A stretch of DNA of 64,000 bases from Firmicutes bacterium HGW-Firmicutes-7 (GTDB taxonomy: Bacteria; Bacillota; Clostridia; Lachnospirales; Vallitaleaceae). This document shows positions 45,288 to 55,538 of the stretch, piece after piece. The stretch covers positions 124,001 through 188,000 of the forward strand of contig PGZO01000006.1 of assembly GCA_002841375.1 (NCBI GenBank), given 5' to 3'. A model generated the notes under the pieces. The model did not search any database. It worked only from the letters and a program-made list of their open reading frames with translations, and was not told the origin of the DNA. A program made the position numbers and the translations under genes. Positions within the stretch are counted from its first letter, which is position 1. Every line of letters begins with the position of its first letter.

Positions 45288-48200
45288 TTACCTCCTCATA
45301 ATACGCTCAACTTGGTTTACCTCTAAGTTTCCTTGAGCAAGTTTCTGAAATAGGTCTAATATCCTTTCATCATTATTCTCTGTTACTATCCCCTTTTTTG
45401 TCTCTATTTCTTTTGGTTCTATTCCCACTTCTTTTATTCCAACTACTTGTTTTATCTCTTCTTGTTTTATCTCTTTTTTTCTTAACTTCGTTGTAAAAGC
45501 TTTAATTATAATAAGTACTTCGCCTAGCTCATTTAGAATTTTAATGTTATATTTTTTCAATGTTGACTCAGGTGTTAATTGATCTTCTAATGTTACGTAT
45601 GAATAGCAATTTTTCACTAACGGTTTTATATTGATGAGCTCCTCTAACATAAAAGGCAAATAAATTGTTGAAGGGTCTGTATCAATTGTATCCAATAATG
45701 CTACTGTAGGGTGTAACGCACCATCTATCAACGACGGATGAAGGGTAAATTCGTTAAATTCAGATATCAGTTCATCTGGCAGCTCTAGATAAGCAAGGAC
45801 TTCCTTCCTGTTTTGAACGATTTCCTGCACAGGCTGGAAAGACGGTCCATAGTTAAATCCAAGGCTACGAAGTTTTTCATAATAGCCAACTTTTTTAGTC
45901 TTTACAGGGCACCTGTTTTTTATAGCATGAATGTCCAGGACTTCCGCTACCTTACTATCATTATGATCATCATAGTGAATGACACCTTGTGCATGAACTG
46001 TTTGTTCACTTTCCAGCGTTTTTGAAGAAATGACATACTCTGCTGAATGTTCACTTGGATATAAATTAATAATAATGTCTTGCCCATTTTCATTGATAGC
46101 TATTGGATTAATCCAAACCGTATCTTTAATATAATTTACTTTTCTTTCACCCGCGATTTCACCCGCTACTGTTGCCATTTCTAAACAAGCTACCCCTGGA
46201 AGCAATTTTTGTCCCGCAATAATATGATCTAACAAATAAAACTCACTTCCGAGAAGCCGTGTTTCAAATTTTTGTTCCCTAAAATTAGACGTATTATGGT
46301 CTATTAATGGATGGATTTTAGTCATTTTATTCTGTTCTTGTCTTACTTCCTTCGTATAATCCCCTTGAATGATCCAATAACTTTCAAGGGCAAAAGGATA
46401 TGTTGGTAGAGATAGCCGAACGGGCTTGGTACCTTTGTACAATAGCGGCCATTCTATTTCAATGCCCATAACCCATAACGCAGCTAGCCTATTGAGTTCT
46501 CTCTCGTTTATTAGCGTATTAATAAATGCTTGACCAGCCTTACCTCCAACGAGTAGTTTCGCTTTATCTTTATCTTTCTTCAGATTGTTTTGATAGAACA
46601 TCGTTGTATTCGTTTTGTTGCAAAAATCCATCAACCTTTCTTTTAACTGTTCTATACTTGAAGCGACAATGGCTAACCGTTCTTCCATAGCTTCTCTACC
46701 AACTTGCAATGTATATGCCATGTCCTTTAGAGAAACTCGATTTGGTTTTTGAAGAAAATCATAAAGCTGAGCTGCATATACTTTTAACCTTTCAGAATTT
46801 TTTGCAGAAAGAATAATAATATACGCATCACCTTGGTCTAGTTGTATAGATGAACCAGAATCATATTCTTCTAAAATAACGTGAGAATTAGAACCTCCTG
46901 CGCCAAAAGAACTTACAGCTGCTCTTCTAGGATATTCAATTTCTACGCCGTTTTCCAAAACAATCGGTTTCTTCCACTCTGATAGTTCTCGTTGGACATA
47001 AAAAGGTGAGGCATTAAAATCAATATTTGGATTTAATTCTTCTGTATGAATTGACGGTACCAACATTTTATATTTCATTTGAAGTAATATTTTTGTTAAA
47101 CCTGCAATTCCAGCAGCAGATTCTAAATGCCCAATATTTGATTTTGAAGATCCAATCGAACAAAATTGCGTATCTTTTGTGAATTCTCCAAAGGCTTTAG
47201 CCAATCCCTTCATTTCAATTGGATCGCCTAATGCCGTTCCAGTTCCATGCGCTTCCATATAGCTGATAGATCTAGGGTTAATCTTTGCTTTTTTTAAAGC
47301 CTTAACAACTAGTTCAGCTTGTGCATTAGGACTTGGAACTGTATATCCATTGGTTTTACCACCATGATTAATTGAAGTTCCTTTTATTACTGCATAAATA
47401 TGATCTGAGTCTAATTCTGCCTGTTTTAACGATTTTACGAGCACTGCTCCTACACCTTCGCCAGGAACATATCCATCTCCCCCTACGCCAAAGGCTTTAC
47501 AACGTCCATTACTTGAAGCAAATCTGCCTTGGCTTAAGTAAAGGTATTTATTTGGATGCACTGAAACATTGACGCCTCCTGCCAATGCCATACTACATTC
47601 TCCTGTACGAATACTCTCACACGCCATATGAAGTGCTGTAAGAGAGGACGCACACATGGTATCTACTGCAATACTAGGTCCGTGCAGATTAAATATATAG
47701 GATACTCTGTTTGCCACGGAAGCATAAATAGAACTTGTTGAAATTGGTCTTCCTTTTAATGTCTCTTCAACACCATATAGTTGATATTCTCCCCAGGTAA
47801 CGCCTGCAAAAACCCCTATTGAGGTACCTTCTACATTTGTTCTACTATAGCCCGCATCTTCAAACGTATGCCAAGCACACTGTAAGAATATTCGTTCTTG
47901 TGGATCCATTATTTTAGCTTCTTTAGGCGATATATTAAAAAACAATGGATCAAACTTATCAACATGATCTAAAAATGCGCCCCATTTGCTATAGACTTTA
48001 CCTTCTTTGCCTTTTTCTGGATCAAAATAAATATGGTAGTCCCATCGTTCTTGTGGGATTTCGATTACGCTGTCTTTTCCAGCTTTTAAGTTTTCCCAAA
48101 ATGCCTCTAAATTTAGCGCTTCTGGATATTGACCACTAATGCCTATAATAGCAAAATCTGTAGCTTCACCATTTCGTTCTTCTTTTTCAACTTCAATTTG

Positions 48201-51200
48201 ACTTACTTCTTCATTTCTTTTTTTATGTTTGGTAGTTAACGTATGTTCTGGAAAACTATTTTTCTCCAGCTTTTGTTTAGGCGCTAATTCTAATATTTCT
48301 ATCAATACATTTTTAAAATTCTCACTAAGGTATTGTGATAACTTTTCTAACGTTTGATATTCAAAGAACAATGTTTTTGATAGTGTTCCAAATAGCTTTT
48401 CAAGCTGGCTTGTTAAGCTCATAATCATTATTGAATCTATCCCATATATTTCCAAGCCTTCCTTGGAATCAATATTTTCTACTGGTACCTTGGTTTCTTC
48501 TGACAGTAGCTTTTTAAGAAAAAACGCTGTAGCCTGAAGCAATTGTTCCTCCCCAATCGAATCAGAAAAATCATTGTTTTCTAATGAAGCTTCTATTCGT
48601 TCGTGACTTGCTCCCCTATTATATTCAAAAGCTACTAGCCCTTTTTCTTCTTCTCCTTCCATAACGACGAAGTTAGGATGCTGCAAAACTAATCCATCTA
48701 AAAGAGCCTGAATACCACACTCAGTTTGTAAAGGGATCAACCCTATAGTATTTTTCAAATTCGAAATTGACCAATCACTTAACCTCATCCCACCTTCATC
48801 CCAGAAAGGCCAAGCAATAGCTAATGAAAGACCTTTTCTCTTGCCTGCCTTCGTTAATTCCTTTCTATTTAAGGCATAATAATCCATAAATGAATTGGCA
48901 ACTGCATAGTCACAATACCCAACACTTCCCATAAATCCAGAAATAGAAGAGAAAAGTACGAAGAAATCTAAATTTTCATCTTTGGTCGCTTTATCTAAGA
49001 GTACAGCCCCTTTCACTTTTGACGCAAAAACGTCTTTGATATCTTCACTTTTTTTAGTTAGAATAAAATCGCTTTTCAGTACACCCGCACTGTGGATAAT
49101 CCCGTTAATTTCATTGTAGGTAGCTTTTGCTTGAACAATAAGGTTGTTGACATCCTCTTCACTTGAAATATCCGCTCTTATATATATAACCTCCGAACCC
49201 AATGATATTAATTTATCGATACATTCTAATTTTCTAGCATCTAACTCAGATCTTCCTGTAAGAATGAGTCTTGCTTTTTGATTTCTCGCTAAGTATTGAG
49301 AAAAGATGAAACCAAGCCCACCTAAGCCTCCAGTAATTAAATAAACGCCCTTCTCTCTAAGTACTTTCTTCCCTCTTAGTACGTGTTTTTCATTTAAATC
49401 TTTATCGACTTCAACCTTTTTATATACCTTAATAAATCTCTTGTCTTCTTTATACATTATTTCCGCATTCTTATCTTTATTGTTAAGCTCTTTTATGAAT
49501 TGATCTGCTAGCCAAGCTGATTCCATCTTAAAATTACCCATCGTATTAAAATCTATAATCTTATATTTAAATCTAGGGTTTTCCTGATGAATGGTCTTAG
49601 CAAAAGAACCCATTGCACCATGTTCTGGCTTCAACGTACCCGCTTCACTTGAATAAACATATAGCAATGTTAGTTCTTCTTTCGGCATTTTTTTCATAAG
49701 TGCCTGGCTTAAATAAAGTAATGAACAAAAGTTTGCTTCAAGTTGCTTTTCAATCAAGTCTTCAGCTAATTCATTCTTTTCATCCCATTTAAAAATTATT
49801 TTATTAGGCAAAGCTTTGTTCTCGTATTCCTCAATCAGTAATACATAATCATCCTTGTTTAAAAAATCGATCTCATAGGTTCCGTCCATATGATCAATAT
49901 AATCATTGCCTTTTTTTACTAGTACCACTGGAAAATCTTTTCCATATTTTTCTTTAATAGTCGTAAATAGTTCCTCGTTCGTATCGAATATTAATATATT
50001 GCCAACTAATGCTGCCTCTTCTTCGAATATTTCTTCTTCAATAAAATCAAAAGTATAATATGTAACTTCCTTCACTTGTTCGTCTACGTAAAGCCCATCA
50101 TTAGGACTTTCAAATTGCCCAAAGTAATTCTCAACTTGAATAGCTGAATCTTCTTTAACCGCGCAAGCAAGCTGAAAGCTATTTGTATTATTATTAAGGC
50201 ATTGTGCGTTATGATTATTCGTATTAGGGATCCAGTATTTTTCTCCATCAAAAGTATATCCAGGTAAAGAAACACGTCCAGGATTTTCGTCATGGACTAA
50301 ATCCCATTTCACCTCTACTCCTAAAACCCATAGCTGGGCTATTTTACTAAGCTTACTATCACGAAGCATTAATTGTATAAATTCATCTGATTCATCTTCA
50401 TATAGGCCTTTAACGATTGCCCGCGTTGCTTTAACGTTGCCATCAAATATATTTTCATCATTTTTCTGGTCATTCACTAGTTTTTTCAACGTATCAATTA
50501 ATTCTTTCATATTCGAAGCAAGAAATGCTACTCTTTCTTCCATTGCAGCACGTCCTACTTGGAAAGTATAAGCTATTTGTTCAAGCGTGATGGTTTTATT
50601 GCCATCTCTTACTTCAAACTCACATGCTTGATTTTTTTCAAGGTACCCGATCAAATTACATATAAGCTGTTTAAGCTTTTTCTTATTCTTTGAAGATAGG
50701 ACAATAATCTGTGGTGCATCTACTTTGTTATTTCTCGTTTTATGTATATATTCTTCAATTATTATATGAGAATTTGATCCGCCTGCTCCAAAGGAACTAA
50801 TACCTGCTCTTCTTGGATAAGTCTTCTCTACACCATCTTCAATTAAAATAGGTCTATGCCACTTCTCGGCCTTTTGTTGAACAATAAACGGTGAATTGTC
50901 AAAAGGTATATTAGGATTAACTTCAACAGCGTTTAATGATGGAACAAAGGTTTCATATTTCATTTGTAACATCGTTTTTATCATGCCTGATAGTGCTGCT
51001 GCCGATTCTGAATGTCCAAAGTTTGCTTTAATAGATCCTAATGAACAATACTGATGATCTAGTTGACTATTAGGCATTGAACTACACGCTTTAAAAGCCA
51101 TCGTAAGTCCTCTGAACTCAATTGGATCGCCAAGAGAAGTTCCCGTTCCATGGGCTTCAATATAACCTATCGTTCTAGGATTAACTTGTCCTTGCTTTAA

Positions 51201-54200
51201 GGCCTTTGTAATAAGTTCTGCTTGGGCTTTCGGATTCGGCACAGTAAATCCATTTGTCTTTCCTCCGGAATTAATTGCACTCCCTCTAATAATTCCATAA
51301 ATATTGTCGTTGTCTTTTTCAGCATCACCAAGTCGTTTTAGCAAAACTGCGCCAACTCCTTCTCCAAAAACTGTACCATTTGCCCCTTTTCCAAAAGGCC
51401 TACATACGCCATCAGCAGAATGAAAATGTATTTGTGCATATTGAATCCATCTACTTGGGTGAATAAACAAGTTAATGCCACCAACCACTGCTGTATTACA
51501 TTCTCTTCGTCTTAGGCTTTCATATGCCAAATGAACTGCTGTGCCTGAACCAGAACAAGCTGTATTGATCGATAAGCTTGGACCATTGAAATCATAGCAA
51601 TAAGAAACCCTATTTGGAATCTGATAAAAGTCTGTATCCCTGTACGAACTTATTCCTTTCAAGGAAGCTTCGTCAGCAAGTGTACCATAATCACTTGCAA
51701 CTACAGCCGCAAAAACCCCTGTATTTCTGTCTATATTTTCCACTGTATAACCTGCATCTTCAAGAAGTCCCCATACGACTTGAAGGAATAATCTTTGTTG
51801 AGGATCCATTAACTGGGCCTCTTTTGGGGAGATATTAAAAAAGCTTGCCTCAAATTTATCTATATCGTCAATAAATGCGCCCCATTTACTATAAGTTTTA
51901 TCTGGCTTATTTCCATTAGGGTCAAATATTAGATCTAAATTCCAACGTTCACGGGGTACTTCTGTGATACAGTCTTGTCCCTTTAATAAAATATTCCAAA
52001 ATTCCGAGATTGTTTTCGCATTAGGATATAAGCCATTTATTCCTATAATTGCTACATCTTCATTAAGGTCTAAATTATTTAAATTCTTTTGCTCTTTATC
52101 TAATACGATGGTGTTCTTTTCATCACTGATAGAAGAACGGACTATTTTGTCTCTTATCGATGGATATTTTGTTTTCAATTTTTCGCTATAATTTTCGAGT
52201 AGGTATTGGGCAATACTTTTCAAATTTCGACATTCAAATAATAATGTAGACGGTATTTCTAAATATTCATTGCCTAAACTTACCATTATATCCATGATTT
52301 TAAAGGAGTCTATATGATACTGATCAAGTTCCTCCTCCCCACTTAATTCTTCATAAGGTATACTTAAATGCTTTGAAAAAAGAACTTTTATTTCATCTAA
52401 AACGTGATGAAATAGAGTTGTAGCGTCGTTTATATCGTCATTGTCTTTCCTTTGATTACGATCGCATTTAGTGATAGAACGATGAATAGATTGATCCTCT
52501 AATAATTTAATTTCTTTTGACAATGCAAATATATCAGAAAGATCTACATATATTCTCTCCAATTGTTTTTCCTTTTCTCTTGTGTACACAGACAACGTGT
52601 GGCTGCTTTGTTTTTCGCGGTGTGCGATAATATCCATTTTATGCGTGGAATATTTTGTGGAATTCATCGATATTGTAGACAAGTAATCTGTTGGGATTAA
52701 ATAAGTTGTAATAGATTTATCTTCAAACACTTTATAAGCACAGCCTATCTCTTGTAAGAACAATTTGGCTGGTTCATTTTTATTTGTATGATTAAATAGA
52801 ATTTCTATTTTTTCAAGATTTCTTTCTTTAGCGTACTTTCCTAACTCAGCAATCATTTCATACTCAACACCACGTCCTAGAACTCGACAGCTAAGTAAGA
52901 ACGTATCAACTACTAGATTTTTCTTATCTTCTTTAGTGATCATTACGCCAACTAATCCATAAGAACCAAATCTATCTGCAACTGTTACAGTTAAACATTT
53001 ATACTCTTTACCCTGCATTATTTCATTGATTTCAATTGGCTTACGTCTAATAGACGTAAAATTAAATTGATTCGTTCTTTCCGTTAGTTGAGAAACCCTT
53101 GACACGTTATCTTCTGTTGCTGAATTTATTTCAACATTAAGATTTAGGCTTTTAATAAATTCTTCGTAATCACCACTATCTTCTTCTAAATGTGACCTTT
53201 CAACATTTGCTTGATATAGCTGTGTTCTAATCTTATCTTCCTCGGTAACAAAATATTGATCTAAAGGCCAAAAATGGTTAAGCAGCTTCACGGATTCAGA
53301 CCACATAATCGTTAAAACTTCTGGACAATTCGCTCTTACTTCCGAACATTCTAATGGATTATCGTCAATGAAAATGAAACTATCTAAACCTAAATTAAGT
53401 GTTTGTGCTAATTCTTTAATATTTTCTGATTTTGATTTCCAATTAATTTTGCTAGCAGTAATGTGCTTTCTTTTTAAAGGCATAGACTTTTTTTCATCAA
53501 AAACTTTCCATGCATCCTCTTCTGCATTTTTACTACATAAACACAATAGCTTTCCTTGTTCTGTCTGTTGAACCAAAAAGCTTTGCAAGGCATAATAAGG
53601 TCCTTTGACTGTTACACCCTTAGCACCGACCTCGCCACAAACACCTTTCCATAAAGTATTGTCACAATCACATACAATCACTTTATAAGGTTTATTTTTT
53701 AATTGATAAAATCTCCTGTTAACCAGTGTTCCTAACATATTATAATATTCTATCGTAAAAGGAACATGTCCCATTTTATCTCTAGCAGGATCAAATATTT
53801 TACTAATACCATAATGAATATGATATTGGGAAGTATTTAGTACACCAATTGACTTAATATCCTTTAATGCCATGACTAATTGATTTTCCAAGTCATCAAA
53901 AAGTGGGAGGACTTTAGGTTCATCGTTCTCGCACACTGAAAATGGACAAATCATCAATATTGTAAAAGCATTAGATCTTCTAGAAAATACCTGTAATGCA
54001 CAAATAAATTTATCTAATGTCGTTTTCAAGAAGTCAATCTCTTCTTGTGCTATTACTAATTCTTCATTACTGTCATTACTTGCAACGACTTCTCTATAAC
54101 GAAGCCAATCTCCAAATCTTAATAAAATAACATTCATTCCTCTTTTGTTATTTGAAAGTAAGCTACTTGGATTTAATAACTCTTGAAATACCTGATTGTA

Positions 54201-55181
54201 TTGTGCAAATTTTATATTTACAGAAAAATTTAATTCCTTTTTCCAAAAATTCAGACTCGATAATAAGGGTTCACTTGTAAAAGTAGAGGCAATTGCAATT
54301 GTATTTTCATTTTCAACTTCCTCTCGTATGGGAAAACTAGCTTCAATTAGCCAATTTTCTTTTCTAACACAAACATTCAACTCACCATGACATATCATCT
54401 GACCGGAATGATAAATCTCAATATTGATACCAAGTATTCCTAAACTACTATTATAATAAGTTGATGAAGCCTTATAATCCAAACCATCATAAACATAATG
54501 ATCTACTTCGTTAAATGTCATATCTAACTTCATACAAAGTGATCTTCTTCCTGGAAGAATCATACCCGCAATATAGCTGCACATCATTAATGCGTCAATA
54601 TGTATTGGCCTTACAACACTATCAGCTAGAAAAAATTGTTTTTTTAATTTTTCAACAGCTAATTCATCTGTACTATAGCTTCCGGTTTTTATAACACCTT
54701 TTTGAAGGTCTTGCTCACAATAATCTAAAGAAACCTCTTGCAACGATTCTAAATAGTCAGAATTCAAATGTAAATCAACTATTTTATCATTTTTTGTGTT
54801 TCTAACAACCGGATTCATTTTCTTATAAAAGGTTTTTAAGCTCATATATGTGTTTTCCTCGTCAAAAACCTCTATCAACTCCTTGGAATTGTCACGATCT
54901 ACCCTTAACAGGTATTCAATGTCTGTATACATTGGAACCGTAAATTTTATTTCAACATGATTCAATTCCATTTCAAATTTTCTTTCTATCTTACCTAAAC
55001 AAGCCAACGCACCTAAAAAACCAAATAACATGGGTTGACCATATACCGTTTTCTCTGCGTAAGAATGATCCATATGTAATGGACTTCTGTCATGACTGGC
55101 TAATGAAAAGTTTACAAGATCCTCCTTTAAAAAATGCAAATTATCATGATGCGAACTTACGTCATTGTTCTTCCTCATCAC
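45288..55181 (-). CDS. Trans-AT polyketide synthase 1 (hotdog-hotdog-FkbH-ACP loading; KS-KR-ACP; KS-DH)
   Basis: 3297 residues from a GTG at 55181; an ATG at 55178 is equally possible (AAGGGAG upstream of both). Residues 15-120 look like a MaoC-type hotdog hydratase (HDRSPLHMD), 170-290 a second one (RPIHID). Residues 330-820 are FkbH: a HAD-type core (DCDNTLWKG near 506, FIDDNPLE) and a GNAT-like part (VLGRGVEYE near 771). ACP with Ser959. KS1 1040-1475 (Cys1209, TACSGSG), KR 1720-2130 (active YCDYAVAN), ACP ~2249, KS2 2340-2780 (Cys ~2509), DH 2945-3230 (DHIIAGQKLLP; HPSLIDGALH), then a docking helix to the end. No AT anywhere. The DH's partner KR-ACP opens PKS 2, so the module is split. 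FkbH domains load and dephosphorylate 1,3-bisphosphoglycerate on an ACP, so a glyceryl-derived starter is expected. Confidence 0.93.
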   Translation of the reverse strand: MMRKNNDVSSHHDNLHFLKEDLVNFSLASHDRSPLHMDHSYAEKTVYGQPMLFGFLGALACLGKIERKFEMELNHVEIKFTVPMYTDIEYLLRVDRDNSKELIEVFDEENTYMSLKTFYKKMNPVVRNTKNDKIVDLHLNSDYLESLQEVSLDYCEQDLQKGVIKTGSYSTDELAVEKLKKQFFLADSVVRPIHIDALMMCSYIAGMILPGRRSLCMKLDMTFNEVDHYVYDGLDYKASSTYYNSSLGILGINIEIYHSGQMICHGELNVCVRKENWLIEASFPIREEVENENTIAIASTFTSEPLLSSLNFWKKELNFSVNIKFAQYNQVFQELLNPSSLLSNNKRGMNVILLRFGDWLRYREVVASNDSNEELVIAQEEIDFLKTTLDKFICALQVFSRRSNAFTILMICPFSVCENDEPKVLPLFDDLENQLVMALKDIKSIGVLNTSQYHIHYGISKIFDPARDKMGHVPFTIEYYNMLGTLVNRRFYQLKNKPYKVIVCDCDNTLWKGVCGEVGAKGVTVKGPYYALQSFLVQQTEQGKLLCLCSKNAEEDAWKVFDEKKSMPLKRKHITASKINWKSKSENIKELAQTLNLGLDSFIFIDDNPLECSEVRANCPEVLTIMWSESVKLLNHFWPLDQYFVTEEDKIRTQLYQANVERSHLEEDSGDYEEFIKSLNLNVEINSATEDNVSRVSQLTERTNQFNFTSIRRKPIEINEIMQGKEYKCLTVTVADRFGSYGLVGVMITKEDKKNLVVDTFLLSCRVLGRGVEYEMIAELGKYAKERNLEKIEILFNHTNKNEPAKLFLQEIGCAYKVFEDKSITTYLIPTDYLSTISMNSTKYSTHKMDIIAHREKQSSHTLSVYTREKEKQLERIYVDLSDIFALSKEIKLLEDQSIHRSITKCDRNQRKDNDDINDATTLFHHVLDEIKVLFSKHLSIPYEELSGEEELDQYHIDSFKIMDIMVSLGNEYLEIPSTLLFECRNLKSIAQYLLENYSEKLKTKYPSIRDKIVRSSISDEKNTIVLDKEQKNLNNLDLNEDVAIIGINGLYPNAKTISEFWNILLKGQDCITEVPRERWNLDLIFDPNGNKPDKTYSKWGAFIDDIDKFEASFFNISPKEAQLMDPQQRLFLQVVWGLLEDAGYTVENIDRNTGVFAAVVASDYGTLADEASLKGISSYRDTDFYQIPNRVSYCYDFNGPSLSINTACSGSGTAVHLAYESLRRRECNTAVVGGINLFIHPSRWIQYAQIHFHSADGVCRPFGKGANGTVFGEGVGAVLLKRLGDAEKDNDNIYGIIRGSAINSGGKTNGFTVPNPKAQAELITKALKQGQVNPRTIGYIEAHGTGTSLGDPIEFRGLTMAFKACSSMPNSQLDHQYCSLGSIKANFGHSESAAALSGMIKTMLQMKYETFVPSLNAVEVNPNIPFDNSPFIVQQKAEKWHRPILIEDGVEKTYPRRAGISSFGAGGSNSHIIIEEYIHKTRNNKVDAPQIIVLSSKNKKKLKQLICNLIGYLEKNQACEFEVRDGNKTITLEQIAYTFQVGRAAMEERVAFLASNMKELIDTLKKLVNDQKNDENIFDGNVKATRAIVKGLYEDESDEFIQLMLRDSKLSKIAQLWVLGVEVKWDLVHDENPGRVSLPGYTFDGEKYWIPNTNNHNAQCLNNNTNSFQLACAVKEDSAIQVENYFGQFESPNDGLYVDEQVKEVTYYTFDFIEEEIFEEEAALVGNILIFDTNEELFTTIKEKYGKDFPVVLVKKGNDYIDHMDGTYEIDFLNKDDYVLLIEEYENKALPNKIIFKWDEKNELAEDLIEKQLEANFCSLLYLSQALMKKMPKEELTLLYVYSSEAGTLKPEHGAMGSFAKTIHQENPRFKYKIIDFNTMGNFKMESAWLADQFIKELNNKDKNAEIMYKEDKRFIKVYKKVEVDKDLNEKHVLRGKKVLREKGVYLITGGLGGLGFIFSQYLARNQKARLILTGRSELDARKLECIDKLISLGSEVIYIRADISSEEDVNNLIVQAKATYNEINGIIHSAGVLKSDFILTKKSEDIKDVFASKVKGAVLLDKATKDENLDFFVLFSSISGFMGSVGYCDYAVANSFMDYYALNRKELTKAGKRKGLSLAIAWPFWDEGGMRLSDWSISNLKNTIGLIPLQTECGIQALLDGLVLQHPNFVVMEGEEEKGLVAFEYNRGASHERIEASLENNDFSDSIGEEQLLQATAFFLKKLLSEETKVPVENIDSKEGLEIYGIDSIMIMSLTSQLEKLFGTLSKTLFFEYQTLEKLSQYLSENFKNVLIEILELAPKQKLEKNSFPEHTLTTKHKKRNEEVSQIEVEKEERNGEATDFAIIGISGQYPEALNLEAFWENLKAGKDSVIEIPQERWDYHIYFDPEKGKEGKVYSKWGAFLDHVDKFDPLFFNISPKEAKIMDPQERIFLQCAWHTFEDAGYSRTNVEGTSIGVFAGVTWGEYQLYGVEETLKGRPISTSSIYASVANRVSYIFNLHGPSIAVDTMCASSLTALHMACESIRTGECSMALAGGVNVSVHPNKYLYLSQGRFASSNGRCKAFGVGGDGYVPGEGVGAVLVKSLKQAELDSDHIYAVIKGTSINHGGKTNGYTVPSPNAQAELVVKALKKAKINPRSISYMEAHGTGTALGDPIEMKGLAKAFGEFTKDTQFCSIGSSKSNIGHLESAAGIAGLTKILLQMKYKMLVPSIHTEELNPNIDFNASPFYVQRELSEWKKPIVLENGVEIEYPRRAAVSSFGAGGSNSHVILEEYDSGSSIQLDQGDAYIIILSAKNSERLKVYAAQLYDFLQKPNRVSLKDMAYTLQVGREAMEERLAIVASSIEQLKERLMDFCNKTNTTMFYQNNLKKDKDKAKLLVGGKAGQAFINTLINERELNRLAALWVMGIEIEWPLLYKGTKPVRLSLPTYPFALESYWIIQGDYTKEVRQEQNKMTKIHPLIDHNTSNFREQKFETRLLGSEFYLLDHIIAGQKLLPGVACLEMATVAGEIAGERKVNYIKDTVWINPIAINENGQDIIINLYPSEHSAEYVISSKTLESEQTVHAQGVIHYDDHNDSKVAEVLDIHAIKNRCPVKTKKVGYYEKLRSLGFNYGPSFQPVQEIVQNRKEVLAYLELPDELISEFNEFTLHPSLIDGALHPTVALLDTIDTDPSTIYLPFMLEELINIKPLVKNCYSYVTLEDQLTPESTLKKYNIKILNELGEVLIIIKAFTTKLRKKEIKQEEIKQVVGIKEVGIEPKEIETKKGIVTENNDERILDLFQKLAQGNLEVNQVERIMRR

Positions 55182-55265
55182 TTCAACACTCCCTTTACTT
55201 GTATAATGTTAATAGTAATATACTATAACAAAATACCCCCTAACCTTTTTCTCTATTTTATTTAC

Positions 55266-55294
55266 ATATTATCTTATTTTATTATATGTGTCAA
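55266..55294 (-). promoter_or_regulatory. Promoter of the PKS-NRPS operon
   Basis: On the minus strand TTGACA (55294-55289), exactly 17 bases, TAATAT (55271-55266): a near-consensus sigma-A promoter. The leader to the PKS 1 start is about 80 bases. No pathway-specific operator was recognised in 55182-55405; the rest of this 357-base gap holds only the lepB terminator. Confidence 0.8.
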
Positions 55295-55405
55295 TAAGTT
55301 ATTAATCATATCGGTATGTTTTGCTATAAGCCTGTTTTAATATTTAATATTATAAGTTAATACAAGGTTTCTTAAAATATTATATAAATATAATTGGTAT
55401 TTGAC

Positions 55406-55450
55406 AAAAAAAGTCATTAAATAATGTATTATTATTTAATGACTTTTTTT
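55406..55450. terminator. Terminator between lepB and the PKS operon
   Basis: A 15-bp perfect stem (55411-55425/55431-55445) with loop GTATT, flanked by A7 and T7, so it works on either strand. It ends lepB and insulates the PKS promoter. Confidence 0.9.
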
Positions 55451-55538
55451 GTTATAGTACTTATTTATTATGTTTTTTTAGGGTATTATGTCTAATTAGT
55501 CATATGAAAAACACATTTCTTAAACACTTTTCTTCTGA

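Noticed and set aside
50240-50760. Cis-acting AT domain after KS1
   Set aside because: The region has the KS-to-AT linker and a YTFDGEKYW docking segment only; the GHSxG AT motif is absent, as it is after every KS in the operon.
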